NCBI RefSeq assembly: GCF_009768975.1
Contig: NZ_CP035733.1
Span: forward strand, 3,206,001 to 3,270,000
Reading direction: 5' to 3'
DNA from: Sphingorhabdus lacus
GTDB lineage: Bacteria; Pseudomonadota; Alphaproteobacteria; Sphingomonadales; Sphingomonadaceae
DNA: 64,000 nt
Shown one piece after another: positions 33,475 to 42,522 of this stretch (position 1 is the stretch's first letter; each line of letters starts with the position of its first letter). The notes beneath the pieces were generated by a model. It had not been told where the DNA came from and did not search any database. It saw only the letters and a list, made by a program, of their open reading frames with translations. The translations under genes and the position numbers were made by a program.

Positions 33475-34674
33475 ATGACCGACCTGTTCTCCAAATTCGA
33501 TGCACTCATCGCGCAACGCGAAGGCTTGCTAGCCACGGGTGTAAAAGACCCTTTCAGCCTTGTTATGGAGGAAGTGAAGTCGCCGACCGTTGCTGTTTGC
33601 AATGGCAAGGAAACCATTTTGCTTGGCACATATAACTATATGGGCATGACGTTCGATGACGACGTAATTGCGGCTGGGAAAAAGGCACTGGATGAATTCG
33701 GCGCCGGCACCACCGGCAGCCGTGTATTGAACGGCACCTTTCAGGGTCATAAAGAGTGCGAAGACGCGCTCAAAGAATTTTATGACATGAAACATGCCAT
33801 GGTGTTCTCGACAGGCTATCAAGCCAATTTGGGTATTATCAGCACGATCGCAGGTAAAGGGGATTACATCATTCTCGATATCGACAGCCATGCTTCCATC
33901 TATGATGGCTGCAAAATGGGTGATGCCGAGATTGTGGCGTTCCGTCATAATGATGTAGAAGCCTTGGAAAAACGTCTGAAGCGTCTTCCCGCAGAGGCTG
34001 GAAAGCTCGTCGTTTTGGAGGGTGTTTATTCGATGCTCGGCGATGTTGCTCCTCTGAAGGAAATGATCCGAATTTCCAAAGAAGCAGGTGCGATGGTGCT
34101 TGTGGATGAGGCGCACTCGATGGGCTTTATTGGCGAAAATGGCCGTGGAGTTGCTGAGGAGCAGGGCGTTCTTGACGATGTAGATTTCGTCATAGGAACC
34201 TTCAGCAAGAGTGTAGGCACAGTCGGCGGCTTCTGCGTTTCAAATCATCCAAAGTTTGAAATTATGCGGCTTGTGTGCCGGCCATATGTTTTTACAGCTT
34301 CTTTGCCGCCTGCGGTGGTGGCCTGCTCGGCGACCAGTATCCGCAAGTTGATGCACAACAGCAACAAGCGGGCGCATCTTTGGGAAAACTCAAAGACCTT
34401 GCACAGAGGTCTGCGCGACCTTGGATTTCAATTGGGCACGCCAGAAGCGCAAAGTGCCATCATCGCCGTGATCATGCCAGATCTCGAAAAGGGTGCGGCT
34501 ATGTGGGAAGCACTTTTGTCTAATGGACTTTATGTGAATTTGGCTCGCCCACCTGCGACTCCTGCAGGCATGACCTTGCTGCGTTGTTCGCTTTGCGCGG
34601 AACACACCAGCGAACAGGTTTCGGATATTCTCGACCGTTTTGAACGGGCAGGAAAAGCGGTGGGGATCATCTGA
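33475..34674 (+). CDS. spt: serine palmitoyltransferase
   Basis: A 399-aa fold-type I PLP enzyme of the alpha-oxoamine synthase family, condensing L-Ser with a palmitoyl thioester to 3-ketodihydrosphingosine, the first step of sphingolipid synthesis. Catalytic residues read directly: His139 in DSHASIYDG, Asp211 and His214 in VDEAHSMG, Lys245 in GTFSKSVG. These match the published H159/D231/H234/K265 of Sphingomonas paucimobilis SPT with a constant offset of 20. Cytoplasmic, homodimeric. Third gene of the cerR-acp-spt run. Confidence 0.93.
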   Translation: MTDLFSKFDALIAQREGLLATGVKDPFSLVMEEVKSPTVAVCNGKETILLGTYNYMGMTFDDDVIAAGKKALDEFGAGTTGSRVLNGTFQGHKECEDALKEFYDMKHAMVFSTGYQANLGIISTIAGKGDYIILDIDSHASIYDGCKMGDAEIVAFRHNDVEALEKRLKRLPAEAGKLVVLEGVYSMLGDVAPLKEMIRISKEAGAMVLVDEAHSMGFIGENGRGVAEEQGVLDDVDFVIGTFSKSVGTVGGFCVSNHPKFEIMRLVCRPYVFTASLPPAVVACSATSIRKLMHNSNKRAHLWENSKTLHRGLRDLGFQLGTPEAQSAIIAVIMPDLEKGAAMWEALLSNGLYVNLARPPATPAGMTLLRCSLCAEHTSEQVSDILDRFERAGKAVGII

Positions 34675-34684
34675 TCGTTCGGCC

Positions 34685-35338
34685 GTGACCAGACTCGACC
34701 GAAACGCTCGCTTATTGGCGATCGGATTTGCAGCGATGGCTGGAATGGTTGATGCTATAGGCTTTCTATCCAGCGGCGGTTTTTTCCTTTCGTTTATGAG
34801 CGGTAATTCAACGCGATTAAGCGTCGGTGTTGCCGCGGGCGCACCATATGTTGCGATGGTCGCGTTGCTATTGATCAGCTTTGTTCTCGGCGTAATGGGC
34901 GGGTCGTTGGTCGGACGAAAAGGTAAGATTTCTGCCACTCAGCGTCAGTCGCTTATTTTGACTGTCATGTCGGCCTTGCTATTTCTTGCGCCGTTATTTG
35001 CGGACCACGATATGTTGCTGTTGGGCTTGTGCTTGGCTGCTTTTTGCATGGGCGCGGAGAATACATTGTTTGAACGGGACGGTTCGGTGTCGTTCGGATT
35101 GACCTATATGACCGGCGCGTTGGTGAAGATCGGCCAAGGTCTCGCTACGCTGTTGAGTGGTGGGGAGCGGCTGGTGTGGGTGCCCTACCTCATATTATGG
35201 CTGGGCTTGGTGAGCGGTGCGGCTGTGGGAGCCGGTTTGTTCGGCATATTCGGATTCGCAAGTCTGTGGTTGCCGTCTGCGCTGGCAGCGTGTTTTGCAG
35301 TGTTGCTGCTGTTTGCAGAACGTGCCGCGAAGTCTTAG
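34685..35338 (+). CDS. DUF1275 (YoaK-family) membrane protein
   Basis: A 218-aa polytopic protein with about six transmembrane segments. The opening AAMAGMVDAIGFLSSGGFFLSFMSGNSTRL is the signature of the YoaK/DUF1275 family, whose function is unknown. GTG 34685 is the most likely start (the stop of spt is at 34674); no strong ribosome site is seen, so the exact start is uncertain. It ends 4 bp into the convergent nucleotidyltransferase gene. A link to sphingolipid handling is positional only. Confidence 0.78.
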   Translation: MTRLDRNARLLAIGFAAMAGMVDAIGFLSSGGFFLSFMSGNSTRLSVGVAAGAPYVAMVALLLISFVLGVMGGSLVGRKGKISATQRQSLILTVMSALLFLAPLFADHDMLLLGLCLAAFCMGAENTLFERDGSVSFGLTYMTGALVKIGQGLATLLSGGERLVWVPYLILWLGLVSGAAVGAGLFGIFGFASLWLPSALAACFAVLLLFAERAAKS

Positions 35339-36258
35339 CGCACTGAGCCCTTTGCCAGCAATTTGGGGACGAGAAACAGTGCTGCGATCAAGGGCCAGCG
35401 GCGCTGCCATGGTCTAATTTCGATCTGGGTTCCGGCGTGGCGATTTATCTTCCATGCTAGGTAGTCGATGCCACCCGCATATGTGAAGGCTGCTTTCGCA
35501 AGGCGCGCGACGGTTAGGAGCTTGCCATTACGGCGCAACGTGGGCCAGCGGTTTCGTTCTTGGGTTATCCGGCCTTGCGGGTCGGGAAGGATGTGCACCT
35601 TCTCGCCTCGCAGTTCGTTCGCGATGGGGGTGTGGGGGAGAGCTGCTTTGCCGAAGCGGACATAGCGATCCGGATCAAATTCCACCACCGAGGCGGGACG
35701 GTCGTTCCGTTCGGCGCGCAGTTCGGCATCATAGGTCATCCGGAACCCTGTTTGCCAGAGGTCCAGAACGTCGACCTCCCGCTCGGTAAAGGCGAGCGCG
35801 GCGTTGAGGACGGTGGGGGCTGCGCCGGAAATGGCGGTGGCGACGGTGGCGCGGGCGGCGTCGTTTGCCGCCCAAACCAACCGGGATGGCTGCGCAAATC
35901 GGGCCCAAACTGACGCGGCTGACGCTTCAGGACGGTTTAGATTGTGGAAGTCTCCTTCGCTTAGAACTGCAACTTTTGCAATTAAACCATTATATTCAAA
36001 CGGAAATACATTGGGAGGTAGCCTTCGGTTCCATTTAACCAGCCATTTTTGCGTGTAGGCCTCTTCATAGCTCGAAACGATTAGGTAAAAATCGAGCATT
36101 TGCCCTTCCAACTGCGCGCTGCGCAGGCAGGATCCGTAGAAGAGAACGGCGCGAGCGGCGTCGGGATATTGCGCGGCGATATGCGCGGCAAAGGCATGGA
36201 CATCGGGCAGGGCGGGGACCGCCAGTTCGTCGGCAACAAGTTGGACTAGCGAAGGCAT
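35335..36258 (-). CDS. Tam41-like nucleotidyltransferase-fold protein
   Basis: A 307-aa protein. The N-terminal part shows the polymerase-beta-type motif FYGSCLR (G42-S43) followed by LDFYLIV (Asp56); the second acid of the usual D-x-D is Tyr58. The segment IAKVAVLSEGDFHNL ... WARFAQPSRLVWA parallels the mitochondrial CDP-diacylglycerol synthase Tam41. It is the last gene of the DUF2141-lipid kinase operon facing spt. A cytidylyl- or nucleotidyl-transfer step in lipid headgroup synthesis is a reasonable inference; loss of the second acid leaves activity open. Confidence 0.55.
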   Translation of the reverse strand: MPSLVQLVADELAVPALPDVHAFAAHIAAQYPDAARAVLFYGSCLRSAQLEGQMLDFYLIVSSYEEAYTQKWLVKWNRRLPPNVFPFEYNGLIAKVAVLSEGDFHNLNRPEASAASVWARFAQPSRLVWAANDAARATVATAISGAAPTVLNAALAFTEREVDVLDLWQTGFRMTYDAELRAERNDRPASVVEFDPDRYVRFGKAALPHTPIANELRGEKVHILPDPQGRITQERNRWPTLRRNGKLLTVARLAKAAFTYAGGIDYLAWKINRHAGTQIEIRPWQRRWPLIAALFLVPKLLAKGSVR

Positions 36259-36276
36259 AAATTGGCTTGGCTGGCG

Positions 36277-37245
36277 TTACGCGGCCAGTTTCAAAAAGGG
36301 TACCGGCGGAGTGGAACGCAGCACGATCGGGCTGCCTCTGCTTGCGACAAACACTTCGCCATCCAGCACGACGCTGCTTTTCTCGCTATCGATGCGGATT
36401 GTATCGCCTTCCTGAAAATGCACGCCATCCATAGTGCGCTGACCCAATTTGCCGCGCAGTGAGGCCGAAATCATCTTCAGCATCGACCATGGCCGCTGGT
36501 CCACTGCCAGAAATTTCATCAGCCCCTTGCGCGCTCCACCCGCCTGCGCGCCGAGCAGCAGTTTATCCAGCGTCGTGACGATCAGCACCGAGAAAATGCC
36601 TTGCAACTCCCCCTGCCGGATGAACGACACGCTGATAGGTTTGGCCCTTGCAGGAAGGAAGCTGACCTTCATTTCAAAGATGGTCGACACCAGCACGGCC
36701 ATCGCCGCCAGAAAATGGCTGAGCCCGTTGGGCAGGCCAAGCGGATAGATTTTGTTCCGGCAATAAAGGATGGTTTCGGCCAGCCCCGCGCCACCCAGGA
36801 ACATGCCCAAAACAGGCCGCGCGCCTTCGCTGCCATCGCTCAGGGCAATCAGTTCGCGCACGACGATATGTTCGGCCAAATCGCCCTTCGCCACTTCAAG
36901 GATGCGTTCCAGCGCCACAAGCGGATCGCCCTCGGCACCCAGATCGAGTGCGATCAAATTGGTTTTCCCGTTGGGCAGGACCGCAACCGGTGGCGGCGAT
37001 CCTTCAAAATGGCCACCATGGTAGAGTTCTGTCAACGCGGACTGGACCGTGCCATCGCCTCCATTGACCACAAGCACCTTGGGTTTCACCCGCGCGATCA
37101 TTTCAAGCGCTTTGGCAATCTGGCCGATTTCTTCCACTTCATAATGGAAGATATCGGGATTTTTTGCGCAATAAGACCGAACCATCGGCAACAGCGACCT
37201 GTTGCCGGTTGAATTAGGGTTCGAAAGGAGCGCTACCAGTGCCAA
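36277..37245 (-). CDS. diacylglycerol/sphingosine kinase-family lipid kinase
   Basis: A 322-aa protein of the DAGK catalytic family. ATP-binding LLSNPNSTGNR (7-17) and GGDGTVQ (62-68) are intact; the C-terminal lobe has DTIRIDSEKSSVVLDGE. Members phosphorylate diacylglycerol, sphingosine or ceramide. In Caulobacter the ceramide kinase CpgB, encoded beside spt, makes ceramide-1-phosphate for ceramide phosphoglycerate. The position here, with SPT, a nucleotidyltransferase and LptFG nearby, makes a sphingolipid substrate likely. TTG start, preceded by GGAAAA. Confidence 0.78.
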   Translation of the reverse strand: MALVALLSNPNSTGNRSLLPMVRSYCAKNPDIFHYEVEEIGQIAKALEMIARVKPKVLVVNGGDGTVQSALTELYHGGHFEGSPPPVAVLPNGKTNLIALDLGAEGDPLVALERILEVAKGDLAEHIVVRELIALSDGSEGARPVLGMFLGGAGLAETILYCRNKIYPLGLPNGLSHFLAAMAVLVSTIFEMKVSFLPARAKPISVSFIRQGELQGIFSVLIVTTLDKLLLGAQAGGARKGLMKFLAVDQRPWSMLKMISASLRGKLGQRTMDGVHFQEGDTIRIDSEKSSVVLDGEVFVASRGSPIVLRSTPPVPFLKLAA

Positions 37246-37255
37246 ATATTTTCCG

Positions 37256-37732
37256 TCACATATATTTCAGGTTGATGGTGATTTGCGTCACTCCGGGGCC
37301 GGCCTGAAAAGCAACTTTGCTCACCGACGGCTTGCCGAGGTTTAGAATATTAATGCTGGGGTTGTTCGAGAACCCGCCACCATCGCTGCTGATATCCGTT
37401 TTGCCATTACCGTTGCGGTCGTGGCGGACGGCGATACCATAACGTCCTTCTGCAGGAACCGGGACGCAGAAGGACATTGTTCCCGCGCTTGCCCGGCTTT
37501 CCAGACGATGCAACCACCGTCCTTTTGCGAGCCATGCATTACCGGTTGCGGGATAGGATTGGACGCGAACTTTGCCGGCCGATTCTTTTATACCGCGGAC
37601 GCTGACAAGAATCGCAGGACCCTTGCCCGCCGCACAACGCGACATATCGTTACTGATTTCCTGTCCGGCAACAGCCGTCCCCGCCCCGAGGGCGAGGGCT
37701 GAAACCGCAAAAAGGGCAACATACTTATTCAT
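37256..37732 (-). CDS. DUF2141 secreted protein
   Basis: A 158-aa protein with a signal peptide (MNKYVALFAVSALALGAGTAVAG), then a beta-sandwich DUF2141 domain: ILVSVRGIKESAGKVRVQSYP, then FCVPVPAEGRYGIAVRHDRNGNGKTD with a Ca-binding-like DxNxNxK loop, and GGGFSNNPSI. Function unknown. ATG 37732 has GGAG 7 nt upstream. First gene of the operon with the lipid kinase and the nucleotidyltransferase; divergent from lptF across a 126-bp spacer. Confidence 0.85.
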   Translation of the reverse strand: MNKYVALFAVSALALGAGTAVAGQEISNDMSRCAAGKGPAILVSVRGIKESAGKVRVQSYPATGNAWLAKGRWLHRLESRASAGTMSFCVPVPAEGRYGIAVRHDRNGNGKTDISSDGGGFSNNPSINILNLGKPSVSKVAFQAGPGVTQITINLKYM

Positions 37733-37858
37733 CATAAAACTCCTGGAACAGTATTTCCGGCGATTTTGCTTTGCGCACGCCATCGATATTGCCCCTGAAC
37801 CTGATAGCGTCTATCGGGTGAGTTTGCGGCCAAATTAGGGTAACAGGGCGACCATAAG

Positions 37859-39091
37859 TTGAAATTTATCACCGCCACTGACCGCTACATCTTCCGGCTC
37901 GTGATGTTGCCCCTGCTTGGCACACTCGCCATCGCTGCATCGCTCTTGCTGCTGGAGAAAATGCTGAGCCTTTTCGACTTTGTCGCGGCTGAAGGCGGAC
38001 CGGTCAGCGTGGTCTGGCGCATGCTGGCAAATTTGATCCCGGAATATCTGTCGCTGGGCATCCCGATCGGGTTGTTGCTTGGCATTTTGCTGGCCTTCCG
38101 CCGCCTTGCAACCTCTTCAGAACTCGACATTTTCCGCGCAGTGGGGATGAGTTACTTCCGGCTTCTGCGGGTTCCGTTCCTTTTTGCAATTACCCTGGCG
38201 GCTGTCAATTTTGCCATCGTCGGATTTATCCAGCCCAGTGCCCGCTACCTCTATGAGGAGCTGCGTTTCGAACTCCGCTCGGGCGCATTCGGCGCAAAAG
38301 TAAGAGTGGGCGAGTTTAACAATGTTGGCGAAAATTTGACCGTTAGGATCGAAGAAAGCCGCGACAATGGCAACCGTCTGTCGGGCATGTTTGTATATGC
38401 GGAGAGCAAGAACGGGCAATCCATCGCTGTGTCCGCCGAAAAAGGACAGTTTCTGCGCACCGATGACCCGGACACGATTTTATTGCGGCTGGAAAAAGGC
38501 ACGCTGGTGCACGATGCGCCAAACTACAAAACACCGCGCGTCTTGAGCTTTACAAGCCACGACGTGCCGATTCCGTTACCAAGCATCGAGAATTTCCGCG
38601 CCCGTGGCGGCAAAGACCGGGAGTACAGCATCACCGAACTGGTCCGCATTGGGGGCGACGCCCAAAAGCCGGCAGACGAGCGGAACAAGGCATGGGCCAA
38701 CTTCCACTTCCGGCTGGTCGAAGTCGCGATGATGCTCTTGCTGCCGTTTCTCGCTCTTGCCCTTGCGGTGCCGCCAAAGCGCTCGACTTCGGCGTTGGGC
38801 GTATTCCTATCGATCGTCATGGTGGTCACCTACCACAAGATAAACGAATATGCCGAAGGTGTGGGCGGCATGGGCATTGTCGATCCGTTCATCGCCCTAT
38901 GGTTGCCATTCCTGCTCTTTGCGGGTCTGATCCTGTGGATGTACCATGTCATTGCCCATGTGCCCGGCGGCCAGCCGATTGGCGCGCTCGAAGTGTTTGC
39001 CAACAAGGTGGGCAAGGCGATCCGCAAGACATTCCGCTTCGGACGGAAATCGCGCCTTGCCACCATCGGCATGCCGGAAACGGAGTCCTAG
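37859..39091 (+). CDS. lptF: LptF-family lipopolysaccharide-type permease
   Basis: A 410-aa YjgP/YjgQ permease: TM1 from residue 11 (DRYIFRLVMLPLLGTLAIA), three more TM helices in the first half, a periplasmic beta-jellyroll domain (about 130-270) and two C-terminal TMs. In the LptB2FG complex it extracts lipids from the inner membrane and passes them to LptC. Sphingomonads use glycosphingolipids in place of LPS, so the cargo here may be a sphingolipid (inference). TTG start; lptG follows 3 bp after the stop. Confidence 0.88.
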   Translation: MKFITATDRYIFRLVMLPLLGTLAIAASLLLLEKMLSLFDFVAAEGGPVSVVWRMLANLIPEYLSLGIPIGLLLGILLAFRRLATSSELDIFRAVGMSYFRLLRVPFLFAITLAAVNFAIVGFIQPSARYLYEELRFELRSGAFGAKVRVGEFNNVGENLTVRIEESRDNGNRLSGMFVYAESKNGQSIAVSAEKGQFLRTDDPDTILLRLEKGTLVHDAPNYKTPRVLSFTSHDVPIPLPSIENFRARGGKDREYSITELVRIGGDAQKPADERNKAWANFHFRLVEVAMMLLLPFLALALAVPPKRSTSALGVFLSIVMVVTYHKINEYAEGVGGMGIVDPFIALWLPFLLFAGLILWMYHVIAHVPGGQPIGALEVFANKVGKAIRKTFRFGRKSRLATIGMPETES

Positions 39092-39094
39092 CGC

Positions 39095-40183
39095 ATGCAT
39101 TTTTTCCCATCGCGCAACATCACCATCTATATGGCGAAGCTGTTCTTCATGCGCAGCTTTGCGGTGCTGGCCATGCTTGTACTGATCCTGATGACGCTCG
39201 ATCTTTTGGGAGAAAGCGGCAAGATTTTGTCCGTTCCCGGCAACGACCAGGGTGACGTCTTGCGTTATGTCAGCATGCGCGCACCGCAGATAATCGCGCG
39301 CTTTCTGCCATTCTCGGTTCTGTTGGGAACCTTGATCGCCTTTGCAACGCTCAGCCAGAATAGCGAAGTGATTGCCATGAAGGCGGCAGGTCTGTCGGCG
39401 CACCAGATTCTGGCGCCGATGTTTGTCGCCAGCCTCGCTGTGGCTGGTCTCTCATTTACCTTTAACGATCTGGTCGTCGCGCCGAACACTGCACGTTTAA
39501 AGGTGTGGCAGGCGGAAGATTATGGTCCGGTTCCGGTCGACACCGGGGTCAAGACAAATGTCTGGGTCAGGGAAGGTCAGGACCTGATTCAGGCTAGTAC
39601 CGTAACCGGCGCAGGGGCAGCCACCCGCCTCGGTAATGTCAGCCTCTATCTTCGGGCCAACGGCAGTTTGCGCCAGGTCATCAAGGCAAGCGACGCGCGT
39701 TACACAGGAAATGCATGGGTACTCGTCAACTCAACGTCCTTTGACGTCGCAACGACCGAAGAGAAGAAATTTCCCACTTTGACCGTTGGCCAGAATATCA
39801 CCCCGGACCGGTTCAACTATATCAAGGTGGATGGCGACAGTCTGGGCTTTTTCCCGCTGATGGGGGCGATTCAGGATCTGAAGGCGGCGGGTCGCCGGAC
39901 GGACAATCTGGAAGGTATCCTCTGGCATAAATTATCAGGACCGCTTTCGACCCTGTTGATGCCCCTTCTCGGTGCGGTTGCGGCCTTCGGTCTCGCGCGT
40001 TCAGGGGCGCTGTTCCTCAGGGCTGTCATCGGCATGGCGCTTGGCTTTGCCTATTTCGTTGCTGATAACTTCGCGCTTGCGATGGGAAATCTGGGGGCAT
40101 ACCCGCCGTGGATTGCGGCATGGGGCCCGTTTCTACTTTTCCTACTGATTGGCGAAACGGTTCTTGTGCGGACCGAAGAATGA
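39095..40183 (+). CDS. lptG: LptG-family permease
   Basis: A 362-aa partner of LptF with the same architecture (TM helices, jellyroll domain around 125-245, C-terminal TMs) and the N-terminal amphipathic opening SRNITIYMAKLFFMRSFAVLAM. It completes the inner-membrane half of the outer-membrane lipid export bridge. The next gene, a GNAT-like acyltransferase, starts 10 bp after its stop, so lptF-lptG-acyltransferase form an operon. Confidence 0.88.
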   Translation: MHFFPSRNITIYMAKLFFMRSFAVLAMLVLILMTLDLLGESGKILSVPGNDQGDVLRYVSMRAPQIIARFLPFSVLLGTLIAFATLSQNSEVIAMKAAGLSAHQILAPMFVASLAVAGLSFTFNDLVVAPNTARLKVWQAEDYGPVPVDTGVKTNVWVREGQDLIQASTVTGAGAATRLGNVSLYLRANGSLRQVIKASDARYTGNAWVLVNSTSFDVATTEEKKFPTLTVGQNITPDRFNYIKVDGDSLGFFPLMGAIQDLKAAGRRTDNLEGILWHKLSGPLSTLLMPLLGAVAAFGLARSGALFLRAVIGMALGFAYFVADNFALAMGNLGAYPPWIAAWGPFLLFLLIGETVLVRTEE

Positions 40184-40193
40184 GTGAAACTAA

Positions 40194-41345
40194 ATGAGCG
40201 AAATTACGATCAGACCCGTTTTGACCAAGGCCGACCGCAAGGCTTTTGTCGACCTGCCATTCCGCCTCTACGCCCATAATCCGAATTGGGTGCCACCATT
40301 GAAGGACGAAGTGCACGGTTTGATCACGCCTGGCAAAAACCCATGGTTTGAGCATGGTGAAGCGGAGTTTTTCCTTGCGGAAAGGGGCGGACAAATCGTC
40401 GGCCGTATTTCCGCCCATATTGATCATCTCGCGCTGAAGCAGCCACCGGAACAGGGCATGGGCCCCGGATGTGGAAACTGGGGTATGTTCGAAGCGGAAG
40501 ATGCTGCGGTCGCGGCTGCCCTGATTGCGCGCGCGGAAGACGCATTGCGTGCAAAGGGTATGACCCGTTCGATGGGGCCTATCAGCCTTGCCATGTGGGA
40601 CGAACCCGGTTTGCTGGTTGAAGGGTTCGATCATCCGCCGGTCGTCATGATGGGGTTCAACAGTTCTGCCTATGCACCATGGGTCGAAGCAGCGGGCTAT
40701 GCAGGCGTGCAGGATTTGCTGACCTATGACTTGCCAATCGACAAGGGGTTGCCGGAGCTCAGCGACCGTATCGTGGCGATGGGTGAGCGGTCGGACAAAA
40801 TCCGTATCCGCCGCGTCGACAAAAGCCGGTTTGATGAAGAAGCCGCACTGTTGTTGAGCATCTTGAACGATGCATGGAGCGACAATTGGGGCTTTGTGCC
40901 GTTCACCGATGCTGAAATTGCCTATGCGGGCAAAAAGCTGAAGCCGATCGTATATGAAGACCTTATTCGGGTTGCCGAAGTGGACGGGGAACCCGTTGCC
41001 TTCATGATGACCATTCCGGACCTCAATGAAAAGCTGAAGGATTTCGGAGGAAGCCTGTTTCCATTCAACTGGGCGAAGCTGCTTTGGTGGCTGCGCAAAC
41101 CGCAAGTCACGACCATGCGCGTGCCCTTGATGGGCGTCGTCAAAAAGCTCCAGTCTACGCGCATGGCAAGCCAGCTGGCATTGATGCTCGTAGAATATAT
41201 CCGTCGCGATTCGGTTTCAAAATTCGGTGCGGTCAGGGGCGACTTCGGCTGGGTCCTCGCCAGCAATGGTCCCATGAAATCGGTCGGTGAAGCTGTGGGC
41301 GGCACCGTGAATAAAGTGTACCGGATCTACGAAAAGACGCTTTAA
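40194..41345 (+). CDS. GNAT-like acyltransferase, candidate bacterial ceramide synthase
   Basis: A 383-aa soluble protein with GNAT-like N-terminal strands (ITIRPVLTKADRKAFVDLPF, EFFLAERGGQIVGRISAHID) and a second GNAT-like half, of a kind often annotated as N-acetyltransferase or dATP pyrophosphohydrolase. In Caulobacter a GNAT-like protein, bCerS, acylates the keto-sphingoid base in the sphingolipid cluster. The location 5.5 kb from spt and directly behind lptFG fits that role, but identity to bCerS was not computed. Confidence 0.6.
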   Translation: MSEITIRPVLTKADRKAFVDLPFRLYAHNPNWVPPLKDEVHGLITPGKNPWFEHGEAEFFLAERGGQIVGRISAHIDHLALKQPPEQGMGPGCGNWGMFEAEDAAVAAALIARAEDALRAKGMTRSMGPISLAMWDEPGLLVEGFDHPPVVMMGFNSSAYAPWVEAAGYAGVQDLLTYDLPIDKGLPELSDRIVAMGERSDKIRIRRVDKSRFDEEAALLLSILNDAWSDNWGFVPFTDAEIAYAGKKLKPIVYEDLIRVAEVDGEPVAFMMTIPDLNEKLKDFGGSLFPFNWAKLLWWLRKPQVTTMRVPLMGVVKKLQSTRMASQLALMLVEYIRRDSVSKFGAVRGDFGWVLASNGPMKSVGEAVGGTVNKVYRIYEKTL

Positions 41346-41401
41346 CAAGTGGCCGTGATGGTGCGGGCTTTCGTGTCGCACGGGTACCGGAGGGAACAGC
41401 C

Positions 41402-42112
41402 ATGTGTGTCGTAGCCGTTGGACTGAACATCCATCCCGAATGGCCGTTGTTGGTGGCCGGCAACAGGGATGAATTTCATGCGCGCGCCTCCGACCCTTTG
41501 CATATTTGGCGTGATGCGATGGGTATTATCGCCGGACGGGATCTGGTGTCAGGCGGCACATGGATGGGCGTGTCGCAGGCGGGCCGGTTTGCGGTCGTTA
41601 CAAATATCCGTGATCCCGACGGTCCCGACCCTTCCAAAAAATCGCGCGGTGCGCTGGTTGCTGATTGGCTGGCGGATGGAGCGCGGCCAAAGGAACTGGA
41701 TGGCTTCAATCCCTTCAACCTCATCATCGGCGATATGGCGCAGGCAGAATATTTCGCCAATCGGCCGGCACCTGTGCGGCGTGTATTGAAGACCGGGATT
41801 CAGCTCTTTTCCAACGCACCCGATGGTGAGCCATGGCCGCGAAAGGACAGGCTGGAGCTTGCGTTTGCGACTTGGCTCACAAATGGAGCGGGGCACCCCG
41901 AACAGATTTTCGATCTGTTGGCCGACGAAACGGATGATGTTCCGGCGATGGAGCGGATATTTATCCGCAACCCCGTCTATGGGACCCGATGCAGCACCGT
42001 GATTGCTGTCAACACACAGGGCGCGGGTTTCATTTCGGAGCGGCGCTTTGACGCTCAGGGTGCTGCCGCGGGTGAAACACGCCTCGCCTTTGATTGGCCA
42101 ATAGGCATGTAA
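41402..42112 (+). CDS. NRDE/TANGO2-family protein
   Basis: A 236-aa protein with N-terminal Cys (MCVVAVGLN) and the eponymous NRDE motif in AGNRDEFHARAS at 19-30. Eukaryotic TANGO2 is involved in haem or acyl-CoA homeostasis; bacterial function is not known. N-terminal nucleophile-like (Ntn) fold is expected, with Cys2 as possible nucleophile after Met removal. Preceded by GGAGGGAA. Confidence 0.85.
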   Translation: MCVVAVGLNIHPEWPLLVAGNRDEFHARASDPLHIWRDAMGIIAGRDLVSGGTWMGVSQAGRFAVVTNIRDPDGPDPSKKSRGALVADWLADGARPKELDGFNPFNLIIGDMAQAEYFANRPAPVRRVLKTGIQLFSNAPDGEPWPRKDRLELAFATWLTNGAGHPEQIFDLLADETDDVPAMERIFIRNPVYGTRCSTVIAVNTQGAGFISERRFDAQGAAAGETRLAFDWPIGM

Positions 42113-42221
42113 TCACACATTTGGTGTTCGTCGTAATTGCAATCGATTCCCGCCGAAAAGGCCGGAACGAAAGCCATCGGGCTGCATTTTGGGACCTGTA
42201 CGAACGTAAAAAGGACTCCCC

Positions 42222-42449
42222 ATGACCAGCACTTTGTTAGAGCGACCGATCGCCGATAGAACAGGGGCCGACCACGTCCAGGCATCGCCACCCGTCCAGC
42301 CAAGCAAATTTGGCGCCGATGCGGCAATGACTGCCACGGGGGAAGATATCGATAATGATCATGCGGACGAACGGCCCGTGGACCGGTCACAAGATGCAGA
42401 GACAGAAACCTATGAAGACGCGGATCGGGAGTTTTTCCGGAAGCGTTAA
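42222..42449 (+). CDS. 75-aa hydrophilic hypothetical protein
   Basis: An acidic, disorder-prone protein (MTSTLLERPIADRTGADHV ... EDADREFFRKR) with no Cys or Trp. AAAAAGGA lies 8 nt upstream of the ATG. No family is recognised. It resembles in composition the 118-aa acidic protein at 46294-46650; both are lone short genes with strong ribosome sites. Confidence 0.55.
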   Translation: MTSTLLERPIADRTGADHVQASPPVQPSKFGADAAMTATGEDIDNDHADERPVDRSQDAETETYEDADREFFRKR

Positions 42450-42489
42450 AGTTCCCGCGGCACCTCCTAGCGGTGTCCAAGGAGCGGAA

Positions 42490-42519
42490 GGCCCGTCCCG
42501 TTAACCCGCGGGGCGGGCC
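42490..42519. terminator. GC-rich hairpin between convergent small genes
   Basis: GGCCCGTCCCG (42490-42500) pairs with CGGGGCGGGCC (42509-42519), an 11-bp stem with one mismatch and an 8-nt loop, followed by TAATTATTT on the plus strand. It lies between two convergent genes and could stop both. Confidence 0.55.
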
Positions 42520-42522
42520 TAA

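Noticed and set aside
40026-41105. 359-codon open frame on the minus strand
   Set aside because: Antisense to lptG and the GNAT-like gene, which have conserved motifs.
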